From a virus: a stretch of DNA of 56,907 nucleotides. The position numbers and the translations under genes were made by a program. Under the pieces are notes generated by a model. The model was not told the DNA's origin, made no database searches, and saw only the letters and a list, made by a program, of their open reading frames with translations. The stretch lies in the IMG/VR virus record IMGVR_UViG_3300028829_004530, positions 1 through 56,907 of that record; one strand, 5' to 3'. Positions 7,574 through 16,467 of this stretch are shown one piece after another (within the stretch, counting starts at the first letter, position 1; the number at the start of each line of letters is the position of its first letter).

Positions 7574-9602
7574 ATGGCTAAGAAGAATTTGACGGTCTTT
7601 CAGAGAATGAATAATATGTTTGGACCAGATGGTGTAAATGTACCTAAGGAAAAAACAAACAGATATTCAATTGGTAACGGTGAGTTGTTAAAAACTACTG
7701 ATAAAGCTGAATATGAAACTCAGAAATTACAAGCACAACAAAATAAATATGTTGGTGGGTTATGGAAAAAGGTTGATGGTGAATTATTCCAACAATCAAT
7801 TCATTATGAAACAACACGTATTGGTTCATATTCCGATTTCGAGAATATGGAGTTCTATCCAGAAATTGCAGCTGCTCTAGATATCATGATGGAAGAGGCA
7901 ACTACAGTTAATGATAAAGGTGAGGTACTTAATATTTATTCTGATTCAAAGAGAGTTAAGAAGATACTTAAAGACCTATTCAACAATAGACTTGATTTAC
8001 ATACAACGCTTCCTATGTGGACTAGAAACACATGTAAGTATGGTGATGACTTTGTATATCTTAATATAGATGATAAGGCTGGAATTATTGGGGTGAGACA
8101 AATGCCTAACTTCGAAATGGAAAGAAGAGAGGGGAATATGTATGATGCTATTTCAAGAAGTACGGATGATAGTGATGATGGTAAAGTGAAGTTCTTTTGG
8201 AAGGGTAGAGATATTGAATTCTCATCATGGCAAATGGCACACTTCCGTTTATTAGGAGATGATAGAAGATTACCTTATGGTACATCGGTACTTGAAAAGG
8301 CTAGCAGAATTTGGAAACAACTTCTTTTATCTGAGGATGCTAACAAGAGCACCAGAGAGAAGAGTATATAAGATTTATGTTGGTAACATCGATGATGAAG
8401 ATGTAGGACCATACGTAGATGAGATTGCAAATAGATTTAAACGTATGCCAGTTATTGACCCACAAACAGGTCAAATTGATTTAAAATATAATCAAATGGC
8501 GAATGACCAAGATTTCTTTATTCCTGTTAGGGATGAGAGCGCACCTAATCCAATTGATACACTTGCGGGTGCACAGAACTTAGACCAAATTGCAGATATT
8601 GAATATCTTCAAAGAAAATTGTTTACAGCACTTAGAGTACCTAAATCATTCTTAGGATTTGAAGATGCTGTTGGTGAAGGAAAGAACCTTGCCTTGCAAG
8701 ATATTAGATTCTCAAGAACAATCAACAGAATTCAACAAGCGATGATTCAAGAGTTAAATAAGATAGCAATTGTTCACTTATATATTCTAGGATTTGAGGA
8801 AGAGTTAGATAACTTTACACTTACACTTAATAACCCATCAGTACAAGCTGAGATGCTTAAGGTTGAACACTTACAATCTAAGATGACACTTTACAAGGAT
8901 GCAGTTAATGATGCTGGTAATGGGTTCGGTGCTATGAGTATGACTAAAGCTAAGAGAGAAATTCTTGGATGGTCAGATGATGAAATCAAACAAGACCTTC
9001 TTGAACAAAGAATGGAGAAAGCGGCTGCTGCTGAACTTGAGAACACTTCTAACGTAATCAAGAACACTGGTATGTTTGATAAGGTAGATAGAATTTATGG
9101 TGATATCGAACTTGCTAAACAAGGTGGTGCACCAGAAGGTGAAGAAGGTGGTGACGCAGAAGGTGGTGGTCCAGCTGGTGGAGGTGGAGGCTTCGGAGGT
9201 GGAGGCTTCGGAGAAGAAGACTTAGGATTAGACGCAGAAGGTGGTGAAGACTTTGGTGGTGAAGATGCTGGTGGTGAAATTGATTTTGGTGAAGAAGATG
9301 CTGGTGCGGATGCTGGTGGTGAAGACATGGGTGCTGAGACTACTGAGGAATCAATCAAGCAAGCTGAAAATTTACTTACAGAGCAAAAAGCTTTACTTAA
9401 AGGTAAGAGTATACTTAGAACAAATAAACATAATAAAACTTATTTAGATAGGTTAAGTGAATCAATTAAGAAGGATGATTCCCCAAATATTATTAGAGAA
9501 AAGATATACGATAAGAACTTGAAAATAAATGAAGATGTTGACAATATGATTGGTGATATCAATAAAATGATTGATGAGTTGGATGACACTATAGGAGAAT
9601 AA
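7574..9602 (+). CDS. 20: Portal protein (T4 gp20-like), frame interrupted near 8340
   Basis: The portal is the dodecameric vertex ring through which DNA enters the head. The first segment (7574 to about 8338, frame 2) covers the N-terminal and stem region and ends at L-L-L-S-E-D-A. The protein then continues in frame 3 from about 8340 with L-T-R-A-P-E-R-R-V-Y, the conserved continuation in gp20-type portals. Relatives have roughly six residues between these two motifs (a ...YR... stretch), so about 17 nt seem to be missing, which accounts for the frame change. The frame-2 reading runs into a stop at 8369. The joined protein would be about 675 residues, longer than T4 gp20 because of a Gly/Asp/Glu-rich tail (about 9110-9350) and a helical end. 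The gap could be an assembly error, a mutation or a recoding event. Confidence 0.9.
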
Positions 9603-9625
9603 CGGTTTTTCTGTCACCAAACACA

Positions 9626-9635
9626 TATTTATAAT
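9626..9635 (+). promoter_or_regulatory. Late-type promoter motif TATTTATAAT
   Basis: Exact copy of the late box followed by TAAAAT, 13 nt before the ATG at 9649. Confidence 0.65.
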
Positions 9636-9648
9636 TAAAATACAACAC

Positions 9649-10425
9649 ATGCAAAACTTCGGTAAAATAAAAAATGCATTTAATGAAATCTTAGCTGAAT
9701 TCATAGTGGATAAGAATGCAGAAAAGAAATCAATCGTTAAAAGATTTATTAAGGGTATGAGTGAGAGTAAAATACTCAAGACTCAATTTTTAATTTATAA
9801 TAATATCGAAAATAGAGTTGATGAGAATGAGTTCTCTGCTAATCTATTTATAACTGAGAATATCAATATATTAAATGAATTCTCAAAAGAAGAGATTGAC
9901 GCAGAAAATACCAAGTTGATTAATATGTCTCAAATGGTATCTGAAAGATTAGATTCAGAATATCCAAACAACGATTTACACGAAGCTATCTCAAAATTAA
10001 TATTCACTGAACCAACACCATCTACTGTTAAAGAAATAACTAGTAGTAGATTATCTATTGTTAAGTATATCAATGAAAATGAAGAGAAGGTAATTGTAGA
10101 ATCCGCTGAGGTAATCCCTAATAGTCTTTTAGTTAATTTATCAGTTGATAAGTTCAATGAAAAATATGCTGACTTAACCGAAGGTGAGCATAAGGTATTG
10201 AATGTTATCTTAGATAACAATAATGATGAAGCTAGGAAAGAAGTTTATACTGAAACATTGAAGGGTTGTATTTCATTAATTAATGAGAAATTAAAAGTAT
10301 CTACAGATAAAGAAAAATTATTAGATGTGAAAGATAAATTACTTAATGGTTCATTTGTGTCTGAAACGTTTGTTGATGATATTAGTAAGCTTTTAGATTT
10401 AAATAGAGCGTTAGGAGAAAACTAA
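9649..10425 (+). CDS. Hypothetical protein in prohead-core position, 258 aa
   Basis: Mostly alpha-helical, Glu/Asn/Lys-rich and apparently soluble, with no recognised domain. It lies between portal and prohead protease, where T4 carries its small core genes 67 and 68, and it has its own late-type promoter. Residues I-T-E-N and I-L-N-E-F (near 70-80) resemble prohead-protease sites. A core or scaffold role is an inference from position and composition only. Confidence 0.65.
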   Translation: MQNFGKIKNAFNEILAEFIVDKNAEKKSIVKRFIKGMSESKILKTQFLIYNNIENRVDENEFSANLFITENINILNEFSKEEIDAENTKLINMSQMVSERLDSEYPNNDLHEAISKLIFTEPTPSTVKEITSSRLSIVKYINENEEKVIVESAEVIPNSLLVNLSVDKFNEKYADLTEGEHKVLNVILDNNNDEARKEVYTETLKGCISLINEKLKVSTDKEKLLDVKDKLLNGSFVSETFVDDISKLLDLNRALGEN

Positions 10426-10434
10426 TATAATATT

Positions 10435-10734
10435 ATGGAATTAGAATCATTAGTCCAAATATTTGGAGGGGCTGGGGCAACATTCTATGTTATGTGGTTA
10501 TGGCTTAAAAGTATTCAAGATGAAAAAAAGGTATTAGCTGAAAAGTTGGAAGAAGAACAACTGGCAAGAGTAAATGAATTGAGGGAGATGTTACCATTAT
10601 TATCGGATGCATCCAAGGGCTTACAAAAAGTACTCAAATCAAAGTCAGAAGATAATAACCAATTTATTAGTGTAATAAAGTCTCACATAGATGATAAAGT
10701 AATTGAAATAACAGAAAAATGCAAAAGGAAATAA
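10435..10734 (+). CDS. Single-pass membrane protein with coiled coil, 99 aa
   Basis: Residues about 8-26 (I-F-G-G-A-G-A-T-F-Y-V-M-W-L-W-L) form one hydrophobic segment with a short N-terminal outside part, followed by a charged, heptad-like helix to the end. This layout is shared by small phage holins, spanin-like proteins and membrane anchors; the sequence alone does not decide. The gene starts 9 nt after the previous stop and its last 16 nt overlap the PAS-domain gene, so the two are probably made together. One possibility is that it anchors or pairs with the PAS protein. Confidence 0.65.
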   Translation: MELESLVQIFGGAGATFYVMWLWLKSIQDEKKVLAEKLEEEQLARVNELREMLPLLSDASKGLQKVLKSKSEDNNQFISVIKSHIDDKVIEITEKCKRK

Positions 10735-11123
10735 CCAACAATCTACAACTTACCATTGCTAAATTGGAATTGAAACAATTGGAATTCATTGATAAGGTTT
10801 CAAAGAAACACAATGATTATGTTATACGTTGTATAACGGACCCAATTAAAAAGACATTTATAGCTGTTAATGGTGATTGGAAAAAAGTCACTGGTTATGG
10901 TGAGGATTTTTGTGTTGGTAAGGAGTGGAGTGAATTCATTCCAGATGAACATGCTGAGGTTGTAATTTCAGAAGCTAGTAGTATTTTAGATGAAGAAGGT
11001 GGTTTTGATTCTTTTGTGTGTGATATTGTCAGTGTAACTGGTGAATTAATCAGTGTAGATTGGAAGGCTAAGTTCTATCCAGAAATCAATTCAGTTGTAT
11101 CTATTGGTAGGGTTAAAAAATAA
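10719..11123 (+). CDS. PAS-domain protein, 134 aa
   Basis: After a helical N-terminus (1-30), residues about 35-130 form a PAS fold: the F-I-A-V-N-G-D-W region, the signature V-T-G-Y-G-E-D-F-C-V-G-K, then F-I-P-D-E-H and the terminal strands V-D-W-K-A-K-F-Y-P. PAS domains sense small ligands, redox state or light, or mediate dimerisation. No kinase, cyclase or DNA-binding domain is attached. The first 16 nt overlap the membrane coiled-coil gene. Finding a free-standing PAS domain inside a capsid gene block is unusual. The PAS call is fairly secure; ligand and partner are unknown. Confidence 0.78.
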   Translation: MQKEITNNLQLTIAKLELKQLEFIDKVSKKHNDYVIRCITDPIKKTFIAVNGDWKKVTGYGEDFCVGKEWSEFIPDEHAEVVISEASSILDEEGGFDSFVCDIVSVTGELISVDWKAKFYPEINSVVSIGRVKK

Positions 11124-11125
11124 AT

Positions 11126-11154
11126 TTGACTTATCCAAATATTTTCCTTATACT
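11126..11154 (+). promoter_or_regulatory. Possible sigma70-like promoter TTGACT-N17-TATACT
   Basis: TTGACT (11126-11131) and TATACT (11149-11154) are spaced 17 nt apart in the 49-nt gap before the gene at 11173. The form fits general bacterial -35/-10 boxes rather than the Bacteroidetes consensus, so it may be an accidental match. Confidence 0.35.
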
Positions 11155-11172
11155 TAAGAGAAAATACCAGGT

Positions 11173-11616
11173 ATGATAAAAAAAGGAAAAGAAATTAAAA
11201 TGGGAAAGACTTATAAAGATTATAAAGTTGTTTCGGGAACAGTAGATTCCAAAAACCCAACAAGTGTTTACATTAACATCTCAGCATGGGGTGAACCAAT
11301 CAACGAAGAAACAGAACATTATGTAAGTGTTATTAGTGGATTGAAGAAAAGAGTCAAGCAATATGTTTATGATTCAATACCAATGACGTATAATCCACAT
11401 AGAACTATTATAGATTTAGATATGCGTGAATCTGGAGTTGGTTACGGTAAAAGAAGTTACATGAGTTGTGAGGTTACATTATATCAAAACGTAAGGAATG
11501 GGAAGATATTAATGTCAAATGACCTTAAGAGGTCCATGACTCAATTGACCGATAATCTAATAGAAGATGTATTTGATAAAGACGAACACTTTAAATTTTA
11601 TAAGAAGAAGAACTAA
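11173..11616 (+). CDS. Hypothetical protein, 147 aa
   Basis: A small, probably beta-rich soluble protein with basic C-terminus (F-K-F-Y-K-K-K-N). I do not recognise it. The second in-frame ATG at 11212 (MGKTYKDYKVV), preceded by a purine-rich stretch, is a credible alternative start that would remove the Lys-rich first 13 residues. It sits alone between a possible promoter and a strong terminator, so it may be transcribed separately from its head-gene neighbours. Confidence 0.65.
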   Translation: MIKKGKEIKMGKTYKDYKVVSGTVDSKNPTSVYINISAWGEPINEETEHYVSVISGLKKRVKQYVYDSIPMTYNPHRTIIDLDMRESGVGYGKRSYMSCEVTLYQNVRNGKILMSNDLKRSMTQLTDNLIEDVFDKDEHFKFYKKKN

Positions 11617-11624
11617 ATAATAAG

Positions 11625-11654
11625 AAACCGAATCCACTAAGATTCGGTTTTTTT
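11625..11654 (+). terminator. Rho-independent terminator
   Basis: AAACCGAATC (11625-11634) pairs perfectly with GATTCGGTTT (11641-11650) around a 6-nt loop and is followed by T residues. It separates the 147-aa gene from the prohead protease unit. Confidence 0.9.
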
Positions 11655-11667
11655 ATTTCCCTTGATG

Positions 11668-11677
11668 TATTTATAAT
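11668..11677 (+). promoter_or_regulatory. Late-type promoter motif TATTTATAAT
   Basis: Exact copy of the late box followed by TAAAAT, directly after a terminator and 15 nt before the prohead protease ATG at 11693. Confidence 0.7.
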
Positions 11678-11692
11678 TAAAATCTATAGATT

Positions 11693-12406
11693 ATGTCAAA
11701 CAGGTTAAATGAAGATATTAAATTACTAAAGGCTGGTGATGTCGGGTTTGGGTTCATGATTGAACACGATGCTGGATTCATCGACCCTAACGATTCACGA
11801 AATGAAAAGTTCGTAAATGAGGTTAAGAAATTAGCTTCTGGGGAGATTGCAATGATAGAGCCATTAGTAGTTACTGTAGTATTACAGAAATGGGGTGTTA
11901 AGAATAGGAATGGTAGAATATACCCAGAGAGAATACTTAAGGCTCAAGCTGAGGCATACAATGAATTAATCAAGAACAAATCTGCATTAGGTGAATTAGA
12001 CCACCCAGAGTCATCCATTATAGCTGGTGACAGAGTATCTCACAACATAACTAGAATATGGTGGGAAGGAAGAACTCTAATGGGAGAGATGCAAATCAAT
12101 ACAACATTAGGATTTATCAATATGGGTATCTGCTCTACCAAGGGTGATGAGGTTGCTAACATGCTTAGACATGGTTGGAGAATCGGAGTATCATCTAGAG
12201 GTGTAGGTACACTTGAAGAAGATTATGAAGGAAATGCAATCGTTCAAGATGATTTTGAATTGATTGGTTGGGATGTTGTTACAGCACCATCAACTCCAGG
12301 TTCATGGATATTTGGAAACAAAAAAGATGCGGCTCCTTTCATGGAATCAAAAATAAGGGAAGACAAGTCTTTAGATGATGACTTAGATAAATTCTTATTG
12401 GGTTAA
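11693..12406 (+). CDS. 21: Prohead core serine protease (T4 gp21-like)
   Basis: This protease degrades the core and trims capsid proteins during head maturation, cutting after Glu in I/L-x-E sites in T4. The 237-residue length fits the family. Recognised motifs are N-R-N-G-R-I-Y-P (about 71-78), G-E-L-D-H-P-E-S-S with the catalytic His104, and I-G-V-S-S-R-G-V-G with the catalytic Ser at 167/168. The N-terminal R-L-N-E-D may be a self-cleavage site. The order protease, acidic core protein, major capsid is the T4 order 21-22-23. It has its own late promoter directly behind a terminator. Confidence 0.93.
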   Translation: MSNRLNEDIKLLKAGDVGFGFMIEHDAGFIDPNDSRNEKFVNEVKKLASGEIAMIEPLVVTVVLQKWGVKNRNGRIYPERILKAQAEAYNELIKNKSALGELDHPESSIIAGDRVSHNITRIWWEGRTLMGEMQINTTLGFINMGICSTKGDEVANMLRHGWRIGVSSRGVGTLEEDYEGNAIVQDDFELIGWDVVTAPSTPGSWIFGNKKDAAPFMESKIREDKSLDDDLDKFLLG

Positions 12407-12456
12407 AAAAAATCACATTATTTTACTGTAAACTTGGTTTTATGGAAAATAGAATA

Positions 12457-12487
12457 TATTTATTATCAAATGCCCTTTATTGGGTAT
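12457..12487 (+). promoter_or_regulatory. Late-type promoter variant with leader hairpin
   Basis: TATTTATT (12457-12464) lies 65 nt before the acidic core gene. A 6-bp hairpin ATGCCC / TTTATT / GGGTAT (12470-12487, one G-U pair) follows five bases later and would lie at the start of the transcript. The rest of the 123-nt gap is A-rich leader. Confidence 0.45.
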
Positions 12488-12529
12488 AACTAAAAAAGAA
12501 TAAAACTTTTAAAATAAAACAAAAACAAA

Positions 12530-14059
12530 ATGGCTAAAAAGAATAAATCAATTATTGATGAAGCGGTACTGGATGCGAAAAGAATCCAAGAAACTTTAAA
12601 TGCCAACACAAAAGAAATACTTCGTTCGATTGCGAAAGAAGAAATTGATGACCTAGTGAAAGAATCTCTTAACGAGTTTGATGAAGAAGATGTTGAAGAA
12701 CCAATAGATGCAGATGCTGTAGATGGTGGAGAAGTAGACGTAGATGCTGAGGCACCTATGGATGTTGATTCAGTTGATGTAGATGGAGCTGATATTGAAG
12801 GTGAATTAGAAATTGGAGAACCCGAAGAAGGTGACTTAGAAATAGGTGACGAAGAATTAGGAATGGACGCTGAGGTGTCGATGGGTGACGAGATGGATAT
12901 GACAGCCGCATCAGATGATGACGTTATCGCAGTTTACAAGAAGTTGACTGGTGATGATGAAATCCAAATCGTAAGTAATGAAGCTGGAGATATCGAGTTA
13001 ACTGTTAATGAACCAGGTGAGTTTGTAATTAAAACTGGTGAAGATAACGGTGGTGTTGAAGCGGAACCAGAAATGGGACTAGAACCAGAAATGGAATTAG
13101 AACCAGAAATGGATGCAGAACCAGAAATGGGAATGGACGCAGAAGTGGGTGCAGAACCAGAAATGGATGCAGAACCAGAAGCTGACTCAGAATATGAACT
13201 TACCGCTGGTGAGGATTCAGAAGAAGAGGAAGAAGAGGAAACTTACGAAGAAAGTTACGATGTGAATGAATCACAAGTTGTATACGAAATAGCAATAGAT
13301 GAAATGGAAAACATAGAAAGTGTTAGCGCACCTGTCGGAAATGAAAATGAAGACAATTGGGCTGGTGATAATCTTGAAGGTGGTTTTGACGATAATGGTC
13401 AAAACGGAACTGGTGATGCTCACGGAGAACACATAATGGAAGATGAAAACGTAAATGAAGATGAAACTGTAACGGAAGAAGAAACTGTAACAGAAGAAAC
13501 TATCGAAGAAGCTATCCCTAAGGGACAAGGTGAAGCACATAGAGTGCCAGCTAAAGCTGACATCGGACAACCAGTAGCACCAGGTGCGAAGGGAGTTACA
13601 GGTGTAAAAGGTGGTGCAAATGAATCTAAATTCGTTTCTAAAGAAGATTACGATAAACTACTTAAGGAAGCTAAAGCACTTAAAGGTAGAGCTACACAAA
13701 TGGCTGAAACTTTACAAGAGCAAAGAAGAATGTTAGGACAAGTTGTTGTATTCAATACTAATCTTACAAATGTAACTAGATTATTTACTGAGCATTCTAC
13801 AACTAAAGATGAAAAGAGAAACATTATCGAAAGATTCGATGAAGAAGTATCAAGCATTCAAGAGTCAAAAAGACTATTCAAGTCTATTGAAAAGGAATTA
13901 GGTAATAAACAACCAATGAACGAATCAATAGAAGGGAAAATTTCCAAGGAAGCATCAAGTAGTACTTCAAAATTAAATGAAAGTACTGCATATGTAGACA
14001 AGGACACTAAAAGAATAATGGACCTTATTTCTCGTGTAGAGAACAAGGACAAATATTAA
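12530..14059 (+). CDS. Acidic prohead core/scaffold protein (T4 gp22 position)
   Basis: A 509-residue, extremely acidic protein between the prohead protease and the major capsid gene, exactly where T4 has its main scaffold gene 22. The N-terminus is helical and basic (MAKKNKSIIDEAVLDAKR) with I-D-E-A and L-N-E-F, both possible protease sites. Residues about 50-250 are Asp/Glu/Gly/Met-rich with a tandem E-P-E-M repeat (coded by about 13063-13190). The C-terminal 140 residues (from about 360) are a charged coiled coil, as expected for scaffold. No catalytic motif is present. Homology to gp22 is not provable by eye; the call rests on position, composition and coiled coil. The leader is A-rich without a Shine-Dalgarno site. 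Confidence 0.75.
   Translation: MAKKNKSIIDEAVLDAKRIQETLNANTKEILRSIAKEEIDDLVKESLNEFDEEDVEEPIDADAVDGGEVDVDAEAPMDVDSVDVDGADIEGELEIGEPEEGDLEIGDEELGMDAEVSMGDEMDMTAASDDDVIAVYKKLTGDDEIQIVSNEAGDIELTVNEPGEFVIKTGEDNGGVEAEPEMGLEPEMELEPEMDAEPEMGMDAEVGAEPEMDAEPEADSEYELTAGEDSEEEEEEETYEESYDVNESQVVYEIAIDEMENIESVSAPVGNENEDNWAGDNLEGGFDDNGQNGTGDAHGEHIMEDENVNEDETVTEEETVTEETIEEAIPKGQGEAHRVPAKADIGQPVAPGAKGVTGVKGGANESKFVSKEDYDKLLKEAKALKGRATQMAETLQEQRRMLGQVVVFNTNLTNVTRLFTEHSTTKDEKRNIIERFDEEVSSIQESKRLFKSIEKELGNKQPMNESIEGKISKEASSSTSKLNESTAYVDKDTKRIMDLISRVENKDKY
13063..13190 (+). repeat. Tandem E-P-E-M coding repeats
   Basis: GAACCAGAAATGG and close variants recur at least six times, coding for E-P-E-M followed by G, D or E. 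The array lies in the acidic linker of the core protein and is a likely site of length variation between strains. Confidence 0.75.
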
Positions 14060-14086
14060 AAATAAAATAAACAAAAATAAAATAAA

Positions 14087-15856
14087 ATGTCAAATTCACA
14101 ATTATTAAATTCTGGGCAAATTGGAAACATCGGATTAAACCACATGAAGGCTATCCGTCAACAAACCCAACAAAAGTGGAACTCTTTAGGATTCTTAGAA
14201 GGTCTTAAAGGTCATGTTAAGGAGAACATCGCTCAGTTATATGAGAACGAAGCTTCTTACCTATTAAACGAAGCTACTTCTGCGGCTGATTCATCTGGTT
14301 CTTTCGAGACAGTTGTATTCCCAATCGTAAGAAGAGTATTCTCTAAGTTGTTAGCAAACGATATCGTTTCTGTACAAGCAATGAACATGCCTATCGGTAA
14401 ATTGTTCTTCTTCGTACCTCAAACGTCTTCAAGAGTTGATTCAACTGGTGCGGCTGGTAACGTACATTCTGATGCAGTATTCTCTGCACATACAGGAATG
14501 GGTGACCAACTTCCAGATTGCGTTAACGCTTTATGTACTGTAACTCAGTATGAAGCTAAGAACTTATACGATATCTATTATAATGATGGATTATTCGATA
14601 ACTCTAAAGGAACTGCTACTATTACTATAATGGATGCTATTCCTGTAGCAATGGACTCAAACGGAGAATTCTCTGAAAACGGTTCACCAGCTGCATCTAC
14701 TGATGGTTCATACAGAAATGTTATGTTAAGAATCTCTGGATTCTCTTCAACTAATAAAGGTAGATTAACTGGACCAGATGGTAATGAAATGGACACGGAA
14801 GGATTCCTTGCGTCTCTTAAAGTTACTTCTGCATTGCCACTTACTGACCCAGATGGTAACGTAATTGTTGCTGCTGCTGGTGAGGTACCATTTAGATTAG
14901 TTACTCAAAAGTATGGTAAAGGAATCGTTACTTATGACGATATCTGTGACGCTGCTGGTGAGTTATATATAGAATTAGATATGAGTCACCCAGTTGCACA
15001 AGGTGGTACTGCTACATTCGACGGTTACGTTGGGTCTACAGCATCTACTTATGCTTCTACAGCGTTTGACGCTTCATGGGCAACTTATGCTAGTCTTGAA
15101 TTAGAAACAGAAATGGGAGAGGTATCTTTCAAACTTGATGAAGTTGTTGTTTCAGTTGAAGAAAGAAAATTAAGAGCTACATGGTCTCCAGAATTAGCGC
15201 AAGATGTTAGTGCATTCCACAACATTGATGCTGAGGCTGAATTAACGGCTATGTTATCAGAGCAAGTTGCTGCTGAGATTGATAGAGAAATCTTGAGAGA
15301 CCTTAGAAAAGCTGCTGCTTGGACTCTTAGATGGGATTATAATGGATGGAGAAAGACTTCTCAAGCGTCTAACGCTTACACACAGAAGGATTGGAACCAA
15401 ACTTTAATCACTAAAGTTAACCAATTATCAGCGCAAATTCACAAAGCGACATTAAGAGGTGGTGCAAACTACATCGTTGTTTCTTCTGAAATCTCTGCTG
15501 TATTCAATGATTTGGAGTACTTCCACGTAAGTGATGCTTCTCCAGAGCAAGACCAATATAACATGGGTATCGAAAGAATCGGTTCTCTTGGTGGTAGATT
15601 CCAAGTATACGCTGACCCGTATTCTCCATGGTACTCTATGATTATCGGTCATAAAGGAAAGTCACTTCTTGACACAGGGTATATCTATGCTCCATATGTG
15701 CCATTACAATTGACACCTACAATGTATAACCCGTTCAACTTCGCTCCAGTGAAGGGTATTATGACTCGTTATGCTAAGAAAGTGGTAAACAACAGATTCT
15801 ACGGACACGTAAGATGTGATGGTGTTCCTCACTTTAACATTGATGAATTAAGATAG
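14087..15856 (+). CDS. 23: Major capsid protein (T4 gp23-like)
   Basis: This is the main shell protein of the head. The 589-residue protein has the gp23-type N-terminus (helical propeptide with Q-T-Q-Q-K-W), the segment F-P-I-V-R-R-V-F, the R-K-L-R-A-T-W-S-P-E-L-A-Q-D strand-helix region, and a C-terminal part ending in H-V-R-C-D-G-V-P-H-F. Residues L60-N61-E62 before Ala63 fit the prohead-protease consensus and match the place where T4 gp23 is cut (after Glu65), so mature protein should start at Ala63. The leader is a run of A and T without a Shine-Dalgarno site, typical of strong Bacteroidetes translation starts. A terminator follows. Confidence 0.95.
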   Translation: MSNSQLLNSGQIGNIGLNHMKAIRQQTQQKWNSLGFLEGLKGHVKENIAQLYENEASYLLNEATSAADSSGSFETVVFPIVRRVFSKLLANDIVSVQAMNMPIGKLFFFVPQTSSRVDSTGAAGNVHSDAVFSAHTGMGDQLPDCVNALCTVTQYEAKNLYDIYYNDGLFDNSKGTATITIMDAIPVAMDSNGEFSENGSPAASTDGSYRNVMLRISGFSSTNKGRLTGPDGNEMDTEGFLASLKVTSALPLTDPDGNVIVAAAGEVPFRLVTQKYGKGIVTYDDICDAAGELYIELDMSHPVAQGGTATFDGYVGSTASTYASTAFDASWATYASLELETEMGEVSFKLDEVVVSVEERKLRATWSPELAQDVSAFHNIDAEAELTAMLSEQVAAEIDREILRDLRKAAAWTLRWDYNGWRKTSQASNAYTQKDWNQTLITKVNQLSAQIHKATLRGGANYIVVSSEISAVFNDLEYFHVSDASPEQDQYNMGIERIGSLGGRFQVYADPYSPWYSMIIGHKGKSLLDTGYIYAPYVPLQLTPTMYNPFNFAPVKGIMTRYAKKVVNNRFYGHVRCDGVPHFNIDELR

Positions 15857-15883
15857 TAGTATCTTATATAAAATATAACACTA

Positions 15884-15912
15884 AAGCCTTAACGAAAGTT
15901 AGGGCTTTTTTG
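15884..15912 (+). terminator. Rho-independent terminator after capsid gene
   Basis: AAGCCTTAAC (15884-15893) pairs with GTTAGGGCTT (15898-15907, one G-U pair) around a GAAA tetraloop and is followed by T residues. It ends the head block and faces the convergent gene that stops at 15919. Confidence 0.9.
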
Positions 15913-15918
15913 TGTTTA

Positions 15919-16212
15919 TTACATTCCTACATCACTAGGTGATATATAAGGGTGTCTTAGAGGCATTTCATAGTTCTCACCAGCTTGAACACATAGTCCA
16001 GCAATCTTTCTAAGGTATTCCATTGCACCCTCATGTGGTTCAGAACCGTGATACCAAGCCTTTCTAGCTAAGTCAAGGTTATATTGAATAGCAGATAATG
16101 TATCTCCAACATGGAGTTCCTTAATCATATCTGGACGGTCATCTCTTAAAGTCATTTCGTTCTGAAAATCTCTTTCAGTATCGATTACTTCATATACTTC
16201 ACTTCTATCCAT
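15919..16212 (-). CDS. Small conserved-looking phage protein, 97 aa
   Basis: The protein is helical and acidic, with L-S-A-I-Q-Y-N-L-D-L-A-R-K-A-W and Y-L-R-K-I-A-G-L-C-V-Q-A near the C-terminus. Small phage proteins of this shape (a helix pair resembling MazG-like folds) are common, but I cannot assign a function. Its start overlaps the stop of the upstream helix-turn-helix gene by one base, so both are expressed from the host-type promoter at 16468-16499, probably early in infection. Confidence 0.65.
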   Translation of the reverse strand: MDRSEVYEVIDTERDFQNEMTLRDDRPDMIKELHVGDTLSAIQYNLDLARKAWYHGSEPHEGAMEYLRKIAGLCVQAGENYEMPLRHPYISPSDVGM

Positions 16213-16436
16213 TATGCTTGTTTAACTAATTTGTATTTAGCGTAATGAATCTTATCACCAAATTTATTTACTCCTTCTACAACCTCAGTAGTAATCTCAT
16301 GTCCATCTTTCTTCAATGAGAAGATGGTTGCAGCCAATCTAGTATTACCTAATTCATTGATTGCATACCATGGAGAAATTGTTCTTCCATTCTGCATTGA
16401 ATCTAATACTCTTTGCTTGTGTGTTACTTTTGCCAT
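16212..16436 (-). CDS. Small helix-turn-helix protein, 74 aa
   Basis: A winged-helix-type small protein: K-Q-R-V-L-D-S-M-Q, then I-S-P-W-Y-A-I-N-E-L-G-N-T-R-L-A-A-T-I-F as the helix-turn-helix, and a C-terminal beta-wing with H-Y-A-K-Y-K-L-V. This pattern is familiar from small phage and prophage proteins of the HTH_39-like family, thought to bind DNA. A clear Bacteroidetes-type host promoter lies 32 nt upstream, so it is probably an early regulator; targets are unknown. Confidence 0.75.
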   Translation of the reverse strand: MAKVTHKQRVLDSMQNGRTISPWYAINELGNTRLAATIFSLKKDGHEITTEVVEGVNKFGDKIHYAKYKLVKQA

Positions 16437-16467
16437 AATTTTAATTGTTAATTAATTATTTAGATTA

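Noticed and set aside
8259-8340. Separate ATG-started gene beginning at 8259 inside the portal
   Set aside because: The codons between 8259 and about 8340 are the out-of-frame shadow of the portal N-terminal part; recognisable portal sequence in that frame only begins at L-T-R-A-P-E-R-R.
9095-9358. Minus-strand open frame opposite the portal tail, rich in Ser and Pro
   Set aside because: It is the mirror of the Gly/Asp/Glu repeat of the portal C-terminus; composition follows from the repeat and there is no promoter or neighbour in that orientation.
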